Assembly: GCF_002119525.1 (NCBI RefSeq)
Contig: NZ_CP017917.1
Coordinates: 1,178,001 to 1,242,000 of the forward strand
Source of the DNA: Vibrio syngnathi
GTDB taxonomy: Bacteria; Pseudomonadota; Gammaproteobacteria; Enterobacterales; Vibrionaceae
Length of the DNA: 64,000 bases
Direction: 5' to 3'
Every line of letters starts with the position of its first letter. Within the stretch, counting starts at the first letter, position 1. This document shows, piece by piece, positions 26,494-36,003 of this stretch. The notes under the pieces are model-generated. The model was not told where the DNA came from and ran no database searches. It saw only the letters and a list, made by a program, of their open reading frames with translations. The position numbers and the translations under genes were made by a program.

Positions 26494-26830
26494 TATATTT
26501 GCAATGTATATTTTACAGACTACCTTACCGGCAAGGTATGCAACATCGCTAATTACAAAATAGTCAATAAAAACAAACCTATAAAAAAGCAAATCTTTTA
26601 AAATTATTGGAAAAACGAATAAAAGTAGGTGACAACGACGTCGGACAATTGGAAAGACTCAGTAAAGAAGACTTTTCGATAAGGTGAAAAACGGCAAATA
26701 TGGGTAGATTTGAGCAAGGCAACGGATGGGGTTAATACCCTTTAGTACGGCGTGCCTATTAACTGGTCACACCTCAAAATCAGGTTCAATAATTCAAGTC
26801 GACATCACTTAATGGCTAGCAAACATCGAA

Positions 26831-26888
26831 GTCTCATATATGCTCATATATGCTCATATATGCTCATATATGCTCATATATGCTCATA
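26831..26888. repeat. 10-nt tandem repeat TGCTCATATA
   Basis: Four perfect units and two diverged end units, about one helical turn each and each containing CATATATG. The array ends about 60 bp before the start of the BLF1-like gene. Confidence 0.9.
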
Positions 26889-26949
26889 AACGAAAGCTTA
26901 TTTTTATAAGAATTCATACGCATCATGAATAATAACAAAGGACTGTTTT

Positions 26950-27588
26950 ATGCCATTGACATTAGATCAAGCTGCTCAGCTAATGAATCGAAATTTAGAA
27001 CAATTTTTACATCGTTGTCCGCTTTCCATTAGTAGTGCTGGCCAATCAAAAGGAGCACTTACCTTTTATTTATATAGCCTCGGAGATACGGCGCTTGGTA
27101 TCGATCAAGGTGTTCAAATGCCAGAGATGCGTTTGCGCTTATCTAAAACGGCGCTGTCAAGTAGCGCTAAAGCTCTTCAATGCATCCACATACCGGTATC
27201 TCAGTTTGAACAACTTAAGCCTGAGTCCATTTCTAAAGTCACCCACTATGATTCTGTAAACTTCCTTGTTACCACTCAATTAACAGGTTGTACGTTTGCT
27301 ATCCGACCGGGGAAAGGAGGCGGGCTTGAGTTTTTGCATGTTCAGCCAAATAGAGATTTTGATGGCGCAAAAATACAGCAAGCGATAAAAAAGGAGTTTC
27401 AAGTGTCTTTCGGTAAAGGGAATAGCTCTAACGGTACTACTTATGGGAATAATACCCGGGTTACTGTTTTAGGGGAGAGGAAAAATGGCTTGTGGAAAGT
27501 TTATGCACAGTATCAAGACGGCAACGGAAATGTGACTGGTGTTGATTGTATCTACAAAGAACCCAGCTCAGTAGCCTATGTTGACTGA
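26950..27588 (+). CDS. Candidate BLF1/CNF-like glutamine deamidase
   Basis: The 212-residue product is a stand-alone gene with AAGGA upstream of its ATG. Residues 91-114 (PESIS, then a hydrophobic strand, then LTGC) and His130 in FLHVQP recall Burkholderia lethal factor 1 (211 aa, LSGC with Cys94 and His106, from memory) and the CNF1 toxin domain (Cys866, His881). Here the pair would be Cys114 and His130. Those enzymes deamidate a glutamine in eIF4A or Rho GTPases. There is no signal peptide and no secretion or immunity gene beside it. The fold is inferred from this motif, spacing and length; the target is unknown. Confidence 0.5.
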   Translation: MPLTLDQAAQLMNRNLEQFLHRCPLSISSAGQSKGALTFYLYSLGDTALGIDQGVQMPEMRLRLSKTALSSSAKALQCIHIPVSQFEQLKPESISKVTHYDSVNFLVTTQLTGCTFAIRPGKGGGLEFLHVQPNRDFDGAKIQQAIKKEFQVSFGKGNSSNGTTYGNNTRVTVLGERKNGLWKVYAQYQDGNGNVTGVDCIYKEPSSVAYVD

Positions 27589-27731
27589 CAAGCATGATTA
27601 GCAAAGAAGGCGTGCCATATTCTCGTCTTTTAGCGTTCTCGCAGAAACGGGGATTCAACTAACGAGCATTCCCCTCAAAAGAGATGATGATTAGCGCGTA
27701 GTTCCATATAAGTAACCCCGAACAAGAAACT

Positions 27732-27760
27732 AAAAAGCGAGCCACCAGGGCTCGCTTTCA
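27732..27760 (-). terminator. ackA terminator
   Basis: AAAGCGAGCC and GGCTCGCTTT form a 10-bp stem, followed on the minus strand by a T run. Confidence 0.85.
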
Positions 27761-27793
27761 AATCGTCTATGTTTACTTAAATAGTTACTTAGA

Positions 27794-28987
27794 TTACAGA
27801 AGTTCTACAGACTGTTGAGCAATAACGAATTCTTCATTGGTTGGAATAACCATTGCTACTGCGCCTAACATCTCTGATTTAGCGATGATACCTTCAGCAC
27901 CAAAACGAGCGGCTTCATTGCCTGCTACGTCTTCAACAAAACCAAGAATCTTAAGGTTGCTTAAGATCTCGCGACGAATAGGTAGAGAGTTCTCGCCGAT
28001 ACCACCAGTGAAAATGATGCCGTCTAAAGAGTCTAGCGTTGCAAGGTAAGAAGCAACGTATTTAGCTACGCGGTAAGTAAACACCTCGAAAGCAAGCTTA
28101 GCGCCTTCGTGGCCCTCTTCCATCGCTTCTAGGATGCCACGAGCATCGCTCGTAAGACCAGACACGCCAAGGAAGCCAGACTCCTTGTTTAGAGAGTTAA
28201 AGACTTGCTCTTGTGACCAACCTTTCTTAAGTAGGTATTCGATAATACCTGGGTCTAAGTCACCACAACGTGTGCCCATCATAAGGCCAGAAAGCGGTGT
28301 GAAACCCATTGAAGTATCAACACTGTTACCGTCTTTGATAGCACATACAGAAGCGCCGTTACCTAGGTGAACAGAGATAAAGCTAGCTTCTTCAACTGGC
28401 TTGTTGACCATTTTCGCAGCTTCACGGCTAACGAAGTAATGGCTAGTACCGTGGAAACCGTAACGACGAACACCAAAGTCTGTGTATAGTTCTTTTGCGA
28501 TTGCACCCGTAAACGCACGTTGCGGCATTGTTTGGTGGAAAGCCGTATCAAATACAGCGAACTGAGGTAGAGAAGGGAAAGCTTCAATCGCAGCACGGAT
28601 ACCGATAGCACCTGCCGGGTTATGAAGTGGAGCTAGGTCAGATAGGCTCTCAATCTCACTTGTTACTTCTTCAGTAATGCGAACAGTTTGAGTGAACTTC
28701 TCACCACCGTGAACGATACGGTGACCGATAGCCACAATATCTGCCGTGAAGCCTAAATCTTCCATCAGGCCTACCAATTTGCCAATGGCAATTTTGTGGT
28801 GGTTATCCTCACCTTGAATAGCAATTTCTGTTTTCTGACCTTGATACTTCCAGCTCATGCGAGCATCCTCAAGACCAAAACACTCCCCTAAGCCACTTAA
28901 TACTGCGTCACCAGAAACAGAATTAATGACAGCAAATTTTAGGGATGAACTACCCGAGTTAATAACCAGAACAAACGAATTAGACAT
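27794..28987 (-). CDS. ackA: Acetate kinase
   Basis: The 397-residue enzyme interconverts acetyl phosphate plus ADP with acetate plus ATP. Signature segments are INSGSSSLKFAVI, GHRIVHGGEKF, the catalytic-Asp FDTAFHQTMP, GFHGTSHYFVS, HLGNGASVCAI and FTGGIGENS. Length is normal. No pta gene is adjacent, so this is probably the second, lone ackA copy that vibrios often carry besides the ackA-pta operon (from memory). It has its own promoter and terminator. Confidence 0.95.
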   Translation of the reverse strand: MSNSFVLVINSGSSSLKFAVINSVSGDAVLSGLGECFGLEDARMSWKYQGQKTEIAIQGEDNHHKIAIGKLVGLMEDLGFTADIVAIGHRIVHGGEKFTQTVRITEEVTSEIESLSDLAPLHNPAGAIGIRAAIEAFPSLPQFAVFDTAFHQTMPQRAFTGAIAKELYTDFGVRRYGFHGTSHYFVSREAAKMVNKPVEEASFISVHLGNGASVCAIKDGNSVDTSMGFTPLSGLMMGTRCGDLDPGIIEYLLKKGWSQEQVFNSLNKESGFLGVSGLTSDARGILEAMEEGHEGAKLAFEVFTYRVAKYVASYLATLDSLDGIIFTGGIGENSLPIRREILSNLKILGFVEDVAGNEAARFGAEGIIAKSEMLGAVAMVIPTNEEFVIAQQSVELL

Positions 28988-29050
28988 TGGATATGGATCC
29001 TGTTTCAGTACGAATTGGATGAAGTGTTTACTTCAATTTTAGTTAAGGCC

Positions 29051-29078
29051 ATTATTCAATAATTTTTGAATCTTTCAA
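29051..29078 (-). promoter_or_regulatory. ackA promoter
   Basis: On the minus strand TTGAAA (29073-29078) and AATAAT (29051-29056) are 16 bp apart, about 65-90 bp upstream of the ackA start. Confidence 0.5.
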
Positions 29079-29089
29079 CTTTTGTTTTG

Positions 29090-29694
29090 CAAAAACCACT
29101 AAATGAACACAGTTAAGTTGATCTTAGTCATTAATTTATTTCTTTCGAGAACGAAAATTAAAAAATAGTTGAATTAGATGAAGCAAATGGACTTATGAAA
29201 CTGATGGATTCATACAAACCACATAGAGAACAAAGTCACCTAGTGTTGGAAGCTTATTCAAGAGCCTAATTCATGGATTAAGCCCTATAAACCTATAAAC
29301 CTATAAACCTATAAACCTATAAACCTATAAACCTATAAACCAAGCTATCTTTCTGGCGCTGCGACTTCAAAAAATACAGCACAACGTTGAAATATAGAGC
29401 TCGTTAGTTACCAATCTCCATTGATAGTTTTAAGACGTTTAACTACGACTCAGAACTTGAAGATCTAACTTACATGGGTCGAACGGTTGATCTATTCTTA
29501 GGTCAAAATTTAATTTCATTCTTCATTATAGCTGTGCATTTCTTTTGCTATACATCGGTCTACTCCCATACTTCCAGATCAAACACCCTAAACAGCGCCT
29601 TAAGCGCATGTGAGTGTGATTGTCTTGTGATACGAGGCACAACCTAAATCAGGGCTCAGGACGTGCTACAGGCGCGAAAGATGAAATAGCAGGC
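29090..29694. other. Long intergenic region upstream of ackA
   Basis: About 600 bp without a convincing gene. It contains the CTATAAAC array at 29285-29340. A 57-codon frame at 29473 lacks a ribosome-binding site and is not accepted. Confidence 0.5.
29285..29340. repeat. CTATAAAC tandem array, seven units
   Basis: Seven perfect 8-nt units in the gap between ackA and deaD. Confidence 0.92.
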
Positions 29695-29726
29695 ACAAAA
29701 AAGCCGAGCATTAAGCTCGGCTTTCA
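29694..29726 (-). terminator. deaD terminator
   Basis: AAAGCCGAGC and GCTCGGCTTT form a 10-bp stem with a 5-nt loop, followed on the minus strand by six T. Confidence 0.88.
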
Positions 29727-29760
29727 AAGTCTAGACTAAAACATCTAAACGGCAGGTTGA

Positions 29761-31770
29761 TTAACCTTCGCTGCGCTCTGGACGACGACCGCGGTTGCCG
29801 CCATTGCCAGCTGCTGCGTTGCCATGGCCACGTTCGCCACGGTGGTTACCACGGTGATCGCCACCACGGTTACGGTCGAAGCGACGCTCGCCATCACGAC
29901 CACCAGCAGAGTTACCATCACGTGCGCCGTCACGGTTGCCACGGTAGCCACCACGACCGCCATTGCCACCTTCACGGTTACCACCTTCGCGATTACCGCC
30001 TTCACGGTTACCACGGTAGCCGCCACCATCACGACCGCCACGACCGCCATCACGACCGCCACGGTTGCCATCACGACCACCGCCGCCACGACGAGGCTCA
30101 CGGAAGTCGTTGAAATCAACAACTACAGCGCCAGCTTCTTTTTGACGAATGCGAAGTTTGCTTAGCTTACCAGCAGTTTCAGAGTTCATTGCTTTTGGCA
30201 GTTGAACGTAAGTAGAACCTTGGTCTAGCTTGATAGCACCGATAGAACCTTTAGTTAGGCCTAGTTCGTTTGCTAGTGCGCCAACGATGTCTTTAACCTG
30301 AACGCCTTGCTCACGGCCAACTTGTAGTTGGTACGTATCCCAATCTTGAGTATTGAAGTTACGACCACCACCGTCACGACCATTGTCACGATCTTCACGA
30401 CGCTCTTTGCGACGGTTCTTATCACGCTCAATAGCTGCGATCATTGGGTCTTCGCCAACGTAGAATAGTGGGCTCTTACCTTGCTGACGCTTAAGAAGCA
30501 TTGCAGCTAGAGTAGCAGCATCAACTTCTAGAGATTCTTGTAGTGTAGAGATTAAACCTGCGAAGTTTTCTAGAGCTTTGCTCTCTTTCTCAGTTTCAAG
30601 CTCAGCACCAAGCTTAGCAACACGTGCAGCAGCAACTTCGTCACGTTTTGGAAGTTGGATTTCTTCCATTTGAGACTTAGTTACACGCTCGATAGTGCGA
30701 AGCATACGGATTTGGTTAGTGCGAACTAGTAGGATCGCTTTACCTTTACGTCCAGCACGGCCAGTACGACCAATACGGTGGATGTAAGATTCAACATCGA
30801 ATGGGATGTCGTAGTTGAATACGTGAGTAATACGAGGAACATCAAGACCACGTGCTACAACGTCAGTTGCAACTAGGATATCGATAACACCTTGTTTGAT
30901 GTGATCAACAGTGCGCTCACGTAGAGACTGAGGAATATCACCGTGCAGTGCAGCAGCTTTGAAGCCACGTGCAGATAGCCAGTCAGCTAGACGCTCAGTG
31001 TCTTGACGAGTACGTACGAATACGATTGACGCGTCAGTTTCTTCAGTTTCAAGAAGACGAGACATTGCTTCGTCTTTCTCTACGCCTTTAACTACCCAGT
31101 AATTCTGCGCTACTTTGTCAACTGTGTGGTTAGTACCAGCAACGTCAACTCTAGCCGGGTTACGTAGGTAACGGTCAACAATAGTCTTAACCATTGGAGG
31201 CATAGTTGCAGAGAAAAGTACGCGTTGTGCAGTTTCTGGAGCTTGCTCAAGAATCCAAGTAACGTCATCTACAAAGCCCATTTTCAGCATTTCATCTGCT
31301 TCATCAAGAACAAATGTATGTGCTTCATCTAGGTGTAGACGGTCACGAGTTAGTAAGTCTTTAACACGACCTGGAGTACCAACAACAATGTGAGCACCGC
31401 GGCTTAGAGCACGCATTTGGTCAACAATTGAAGCACCACCGTAGATTTCAAGAACTTTAAGACCGTTGATGTCACGACCTAAGTTTTTGATTTCCGCAGC
31501 AACTTGAATCGCTAGCTCACGAGTAGGAGCCATGATGATTGCTTGTGGTTTGTGTTGGTTCAGGTTGATTTTGTTAAGTAAAGGCAGAGAGAATGCTGCT
31601 GTTTTACCAGTACCAGTCTGTGCTTTACCTAGTGCGTCACGGCCTTCAAGAAGAAGAGGAATAGCTGCTGCTTGGATTGGAGTCGGAGAAACGAAACCCA
31701 TGCTATCAAGAGCTGAAAGAATGTTATCGTTAAGGGCTAATTCATTAAATTGAATTACAGATTCGGACAT
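29761..31770 (-). CDS. deaD: ATP-dependent RNA helicase DeaD/CsdA
   Basis: The 669-residue cold-shock helicase assists ribosome assembly and mRNA unwinding. Helicase motifs are complete: Q motif, AQTGTGKT, PTRELAIQ, TPGR, DEAD (VLDEADEM), SAT, VATDVVARGLD and HRIGRTGR. A DbpA-like RNA-binding domain follows, then a long Gly/Arg/Asn/Asp-rich tail of about 120 residues with repeated NREGG units. The ATG at 31770 gives MSESVIQF, the family start; an in-frame ATG at 31854 adds 28 unlikely residues. The leader to the divergent rnb gene is long (393 bp). Confidence 0.95.
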   Translation of the reverse strand: MSESVIQFNELALNDNILSALDSMGFVSPTPIQAAAIPLLLEGRDALGKAQTGTGKTAAFSLPLLNKINLNQHKPQAIIMAPTRELAIQVAAEIKNLGRDINGLKVLEIYGGASIVDQMRALSRGAHIVVGTPGRVKDLLTRDRLHLDEAHTFVLDEADEMLKMGFVDDVTWILEQAPETAQRVLFSATMPPMVKTIVDRYLRNPARVDVAGTNHTVDKVAQNYWVVKGVEKDEAMSRLLETEETDASIVFVRTRQDTERLADWLSARGFKAAALHGDIPQSLRERTVDHIKQGVIDILVATDVVARGLDVPRITHVFNYDIPFDVESYIHRIGRTGRAGRKGKAILLVRTNQIRMLRTIERVTKSQMEEIQLPKRDEVAAARVAKLGAELETEKESKALENFAGLISTLQESLEVDAATLAAMLLKRQQGKSPLFYVGEDPMIAAIERDKNRRKERREDRDNGRDGGGRNFNTQDWDTYQLQVGREQGVQVKDIVGALANELGLTKGSIGAIKLDQGSTYVQLPKAMNSETAGKLSKLRIRQKEAGAVVVDFNDFREPRRGGGGRDGNRGGRDGGRGGRDGGGYRGNREGGNREGGNREGGNGGRGGYRGNRDGARDGNSAGGRDGERRFDRNRGGDHRGNHRGERGHGNAAAGNGGNRGRRPERSEG

Positions 31771-32163
31771 TGGGATCCCACTATATATAAGTAAACAAAA
31801 GGTCCCGGGAGCTCTATCAATTCCAATACTGATCCAATCAGATACTGATTCCATTCAGAGTTACGAAGCAGTAATAAAACACTTCAAGCCATTAGGGACG
31901 TCTAAGGGAGGCGGATTATTCCCTAAATGCATAAAAAAATCCAGAAAAAATTGAAATACATCACATATTTTTCGCTTTTACATCAATACTGGCTATCATA
32001 TCGTCAAAACTTGATGAATATCTCGTCACAACACCCATCTTCTAGCAAATTGACCTAGTTAAATAAGAGGGCAATTAATTAACGCTCACTTCGCCTTTCA
32101 GTAGTAATCAAGCCTCGCAATGATTATAGTGTGCTCAATTGTCCTCGATAGATAAAAGTCAAA
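31771..32163. other. Divergent deaD/rnb control region
   Basis: 393 bp separate the divergent deaD and rnb starts, which is long. Such length fits cold-shock mRNA leaders, but no motif was identified with confidence. Confidence 0.4.
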
Positions 32164-34170
32164 ATGTTTCAAGATAATCCTCTACTCGCTCAGCTCAAAC
32201 AGCAAATCCAAGAAACCCTCCCTAAAAAGGAAGGGACAATCAAAGCCACTGAAAAAGGATTTGGTTTTCTCGAAGTCGATAACAAAACCAGCTTCTTTAT
32301 TCCGCCGCCATACATGAAGAAATGTGTACACGGTGACAAAGTGATTGCCATCATTCGCACCGAGAAAGATCGCGAAGTAGCAGAGCCTGAGGAATTGATT
32401 GAACAAGGCCTTACTCGTTTTATTGCACGAGTGAAGTTGTTTAAAGGTCGTTTGAATGTAGTTCCTGATCACCCGCAACTGAAAAAGCTGCAACTTAAAG
32501 CGAAAGCCAAAAAGGGGCTAAACCCTGAAACGCTTAAAGAAGGCGACTGGGTTGTTGCTCATATCGTTCAACACCCGTTAAAAGGTGACAACGGCTTCTT
32601 GGCTGAGATCTCTGAAAAAATTACAGACGCCGACGACAAGATCGCTCCTTGGTGGGTGACGCTTGCACAAAACGACCTACCAAACAGCGAACCTGAAGGC
32701 ATCGACGACTGGCAGATCAAAGACGACGCTGATCTTGAACGTATCGACATGACTCACGTCCCTTTTGTGACTATCGATGGCGAAAGCACAAAAGATATGG
32801 ACGATGCGCTTTACGCTAAGAAGAAAGAGAACGGTGATTTTGAACTGACTATCGCGATTGCTGACCCTACGGCTTACATCTCTCCAGATGATGCTATGGA
32901 TAAAGTAGCTCGCGAGCGTGGTTTCACTATTTACTTGCCTGGCCGTAACATTCCTATGTTACCTCGCGACTTGGCTGACAACTTATGTTCACTAATTGAG
33001 AACGAAGTTCGCCCGGCACTTTGCTGCACAGTAACGGTATCTAAAGATGGTGTTATCGGTGATGACATTAACTTCTTCGCTGCAAACATCAAATCTCACG
33101 CTCGTCTTGCTTACGACAATGTATCTGACTGGCTAGAGACAGGTTCATCAAAGAAATGGCAACCATCAGAAGAGATCGCTGCAATTGTTTCTGACCTTCA
33201 CCAATTTGCTCAAGCGCGTTCAGCGTGGCGTTCAGCGAATGCGGTTGTATTCCCAGATCGCCCTGACTACCGCTTTGAACTTAGCGAAGATAACGATGTT
33301 GTCGCTATCCACGCGGACATGCGTCGTAGCGCAAACAAGTTGGTTGAAGAGTCGATGATCAGCGCGAACATCTGTGCGGGCCGAGTACTAAAAGAAAGCT
33401 TTAACCAAGGCGTCTTTAACTGTCACTCTGGTTTTAAAGCTGAGAAATTAGCAGACGTCCTGGAGCTGGTTAACCCAGAAGCAGAAACACCGTTTACAGA
33501 AGAGCAGATCGTCTCTCTGGAAGGATTCGCTACGCTACGCCGTTGGTTAGGTTCTTTAGACAACAGCTACTACGACAACCGTATTCGTAAGTTCCAAGCG
33601 TACAGCGAGATCAGCAATGAACCTGCACCACACTACGCGATGGGACTAGACATTTACGCGACGTGGACTTCACCAATTCGTAAATACGGTGACATGATTA
33701 ACCACCGTATGCTTAAAGCACACATCTTAGGTAAAGCGCCAATTCAAACACCAGACGAGACTATTGGTGATGAACTTGCCCTGCACCGCCGTCATCACGG
33801 TATGGCTGAGCGCAATGTTGGCGATTGGTTGTACGCTCGTACTCTCGCGAATGCTCCAGCTGAAGAAACTCGCTTCCAAGCAGAGATCTTCGACATTAAC
33901 CGTGCTGGTATGCGCGTGCGTTTACTTGATAATGGTGCAGCAGCGTTTATCCCTGGCTCTCTCATTCTTAATAATAAAGAAAGAATAGAGTGCAACGGTG
34001 ATATGGGCACTGTATCTATCGATAAAGAAATGGTATACAAACTGGGAGACGTTTTAGAAGTAGTTCTCTTCGAAGTTAATCAGGAAAACCGTAACTTGGT
34101 AGCAAAACCTACACAAGTATTTGCGGACTTGCCTAGCGAGCCTGAAACAACAAATGAAACCGAAGTTTAA
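32164..34170 (+). CDS. rnb: Exoribonuclease II
   Basis: The 668-residue enzyme is a processive 3'-5' RNase. It has two cold-shock domains ([25 protein letters not shown] near 24-48), the RNB catalytic domain beginning [20 protein letters not shown] with its cluster of metal-binding aspartates, and a C-terminal S1 domain. The sequence starts [15 protein letters not shown], as in gamma-proteobacterial Rnb. It ends at a GGCGC-stem terminator. Pairing with a divergent deaD puts two RNA-turnover genes side by side. Confidence 0.95.
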   Translation: MFQDNPLLAQLKQQIQETLPKKEGTIKATEKGFGFLEVDNKTSFFIPPPYMKKCVHGDKVIAIIRTEKDREVAEPEELIEQGLTRFIARVKLFKGRLNVVPDHPQLKKLQLKAKAKKGLNPETLKEGDWVVAHIVQHPLKGDNGFLAEISEKITDADDKIAPWWVTLAQNDLPNSEPEGIDDWQIKDDADLERIDMTHVPFVTIDGESTKDMDDALYAKKKENGDFELTIAIADPTAYISPDDAMDKVARERGFTIYLPGRNIPMLPRDLADNLCSLIENEVRPALCCTVTVSKDGVIGDDINFFAANIKSHARLAYDNVSDWLETGSSKKWQPSEEIAAIVSDLHQFAQARSAWRSANAVVFPDRPDYRFELSEDNDVVAIHADMRRSANKLVEESMISANICAGRVLKESFNQGVFNCHSGFKAEKLADVLELVNPEAETPFTEEQIVSLEGFATLRRWLGSLDNSYYDNRIRKFQAYSEISNEPAPHYAMGLDIYATWTSPIRKYGDMINHRMLKAHILGKAPIQTPDETIGDELALHRRHHGMAERNVGDWLYARTLANAPAEETRFQAEIFDINRAGMRVRLLDNGAAAFIPGSLILNNKERIECNGDMGTVSIDKEMVYKLGDVLEVVLFEVNQENRNLVAKPTQVFADLPSEPETTNETEV

Positions 34171-34180
34171 GAGCTTTAAC

Positions 34181-34240
34181 GGTTACGGCTGTCAAGGTTA
34201 AAGCTTTCAAGATTACGGCTTTCAAGGTCAAAAGCTTCAA
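34181..34240. repeat. Two 30-nt imperfect tandem units after rnb
   Basis: GGTTACGGCT at 34181 and GATTACGGCT at 34211 begin two similar 30-nt units. Confidence 0.55.
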
Positions 34241-34252
34241 AGTTTTACTTCT

Positions 34253-34283
34253 TAAAGGCGCTAATTATTAGCGCCTTTTTTGT
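34253..34283 (+). terminator. rnb terminator
   Basis: AAGGCGCTAAT pairs with ATTAGCGCCTT, followed by six T. Confidence 0.9.
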
Positions 34284-34347
34284 AAATGCCTCATGCTTAA
34301 ACAATACTTAAAAAAGCAATTAATCTACAACGCCAAAGAAGCTCACT

Positions 34348-35154
34348 ATGTCATCAATCACTGTAACTCAATTCAGAAACTTTATTCCCAGGAAACGCGA
34401 ACGCTACCCCGCCTCTAAAAATGGTATCTTTATGGTATCGAAAGGAAGCATATCTTTTGTGCTACCTAATGGCACTCAAGCCTCGTTAAAAGCGGGTGAT
34501 TTCACGCTTTATAATTCTGGTCAGATTAAAGACATCATGGTCGACACTGAAAATGGTGAGTTTAGTGCGATCTGCTTAGATTTTGATTTGGCAATTTTCC
34601 AAAAGTTCATAAATCAGTTCAGTGATCTAGAACCGATTCGAACTCCAGATAAGTACATTAAGTTCAATCAAACTGATACCGAAATCTACCAATTGAAAGA
34701 GCTCATCATATCTCTAACCAATTCATCGACTCAGAATGATTACGCACTCACCCAACTAGGCTTAGGTTTGCTGTCTTTGATGGTCGAGCAGTACCCTGAA
34801 CTATTAGCCATTATTAACCGAATTTCTAGATTGACCGTGACACAAAAGGTCATCCATTACATTGAACAGAACATAGAAAATAACATCTCACTCGACACCC
34901 TAGCCAACTATATGGGGATGTCACCAGCCACACTTAAACGCCGTTTATCGGCAGAAGACCTTTCGTTTTCAAACCTCTTGAAGATAAAGCGAATCGCCCA
35001 CGCAGCCACACAGCTCAGAACATCGAACAAATCGATTACTCAAATTGCTTATGAATCCGGATTTAAAAGTGCGGCGCATTTTAGTACCGCCTTTAAAACC
35101 TATCACGGTAAAACACCAAAAGATTTCCGGTCTTTGGTTGCACAGTCTTATTAG
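34348..35154 (+). CDS. AraC family transcriptional regulator
   Basis: The 268-residue protein has a cupin-like N-terminal domain (SKGSISFVLPNGTQASLKAGDFTLYNSG) and a C-terminal double helix-turn-helix. The latter is seen in SLDTLANYMGMSPATLKRRLSAEDLSF and SITQIAYESGFKSAAHFSTAFKTYHGKTPKDFR. It resembles the GadX/YqhC-like group but no target is adjacent: rnb is upstream and a 20-nt repeat array downstream. The effector is unknown. Confidence 0.87.
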   Translation: MSSITVTQFRNFIPRKRERYPASKNGIFMVSKGSISFVLPNGTQASLKAGDFTLYNSGQIKDIMVDTENGEFSAICLDFDLAIFQKFINQFSDLEPIRTPDKYIKFNQTDTEIYQLKELIISLTNSSTQNDYALTQLGLGLLSLMVEQYPELLAIINRISRLTVTQKVIHYIEQNIENNISLDTLANYMGMSPATLKRRLSAEDLSFSNLLKIKRIAHAATQLRTSNKSITQIAYESGFKSAAHFSTAFKTYHGKTPKDFRSLVAQSY

Positions 35155-35210
35155 ATGCACAATCTTAATGGCATAACTTGAAGTAACATAAATCGTTTAT
35201 AGTCACGTAG

Positions 35211-35290
35211 ATAAGCTTTTAGTTATGCAGATAAGCGCAGATCTAAGCAAATGAGCTTGTAGTTAAGCAAATAAGCTTTAGTAACATAGA
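35211..35290. repeat. Four degenerate 20-nt tandem units
   Basis: Units begin at 35211, 35231, 35251 and 35271; the first is ATAAGCTTTTAGTTATGCAG. They share the words GCTTTTAGT and GTCACGTA (just upstream) with the 18-nt repeat at 24302. Confidence 0.7.
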
Positions 35291-35387
35291 CCGTTTTGGT
35301 GACGCAGAAGGTTGCAATGTGGTGAGTTTACGAAGGTTATTCGTTTAAGGTGTCAAGCCAATCGCGAACGTCTATCGAGTAGGATAA

Positions 35388-35750
35388 TCACGACCAGAAG
35401 TACGATTTAGGGTCTTTTTCTATTTCAGACAAAATAGCATCAAGATCCTTCGATTGTGGTAGATAGGGATAAGGCCCCCAATTTACTGAGTCGGTTTCTA
35501 CATCGCCTTCAAGCGGCACCATCACCAACCAACATGATAGTGACTCATCAAAGCTAACGCAGGCGATCTCATTTGTGTAATCGCTATGAGATGAGTCGAG
35601 TAGATAATGCGCCTGAGAAAACAGCACACCACCCTCACACTCTTCATAAAGGGATTTGCCTAGCTCGACAGGTAAACTGCGATTTCGAGATGTACAGAGC
35701 TTCTCAGCTCCAATTAAAAGACGATTCAGTTCGATATGAATGACGGACAT
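35388..35750 (-). CDS. Hypothetical protein
   Basis: The 120-residue soluble product is not recognised. It has a beta-rich centre (NEIACVSFDESLSCWLVMVPLEGD) and ends with a helix (SKDLDAILSEIEKDPKSYFWS). No signal peptide or membrane helix. It is convergent with the AraC gene and divergent from the PstS-like gene. Confidence 0.6.
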   Translation of the reverse strand: MSVIHIELNRLLIGAEKLCTSRNRSLPVELGKSLYEECEGGVLFSQAHYLLDSSHSDYTNEIACVSFDESLSCWLVMVPLEGDVETDSVNWGPYPYLPQSKDLDAILSEIEKDPKSYFWS

Positions 35751-35948
35751 AACACCCCTTGTAAATTCATAGAAACTTCTAAGTAGTGAATTCCTCTACT
35801 TAGCTTAGGACTCAACCAACATTTTAGCGAACAAGCACAAACAAAATACCCGTCCGGCTCCCAGAAACTAACCCTGATTTTGTAAACCAAGCTCACTTTC
35901 ACTCATCAAGCTAATCGCGACACATTGAGCGGATAGAATTTCACAAAA

Positions 35949-35966
35949 TTGTCATATAACCGACCT
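35949..35966 (+). promoter_or_regulatory. Pho-box-like site
   Basis: TTGTCATATAACCGACCT matches about 14 of 18 positions of the PhoB consensus CTGTCATAWAWCTGTCAY. It lies 38 bp before the start of the PstS-like gene, as expected for a PhoB-activated promoter. Confidence 0.5.
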
Positions 35967-36003
35967 ATCATAGCCGGCAAATGTTATTAACTAGGAGTTG
36001 TTT

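Noticed and set aside
26483..26501. CAAATAT/ATATTTG dyad as the Fur site
   Set aside because: The dyad itself matches Fur poorly; the overlapping 26475-26493 segment matches 15 of 19 positions and was used instead.
29473..29646. 57-codon open frame upstream of ackA
   Set aside because: No ribosome-binding site, and a hydrophobic then Cys-rich composition without protein-like structure.
29745..30165. Long Val/Ala/Thr-rich and His-rich frames
   Set aside because: They are shadow frames of the repetitive Gly/Arg tail of deaD.
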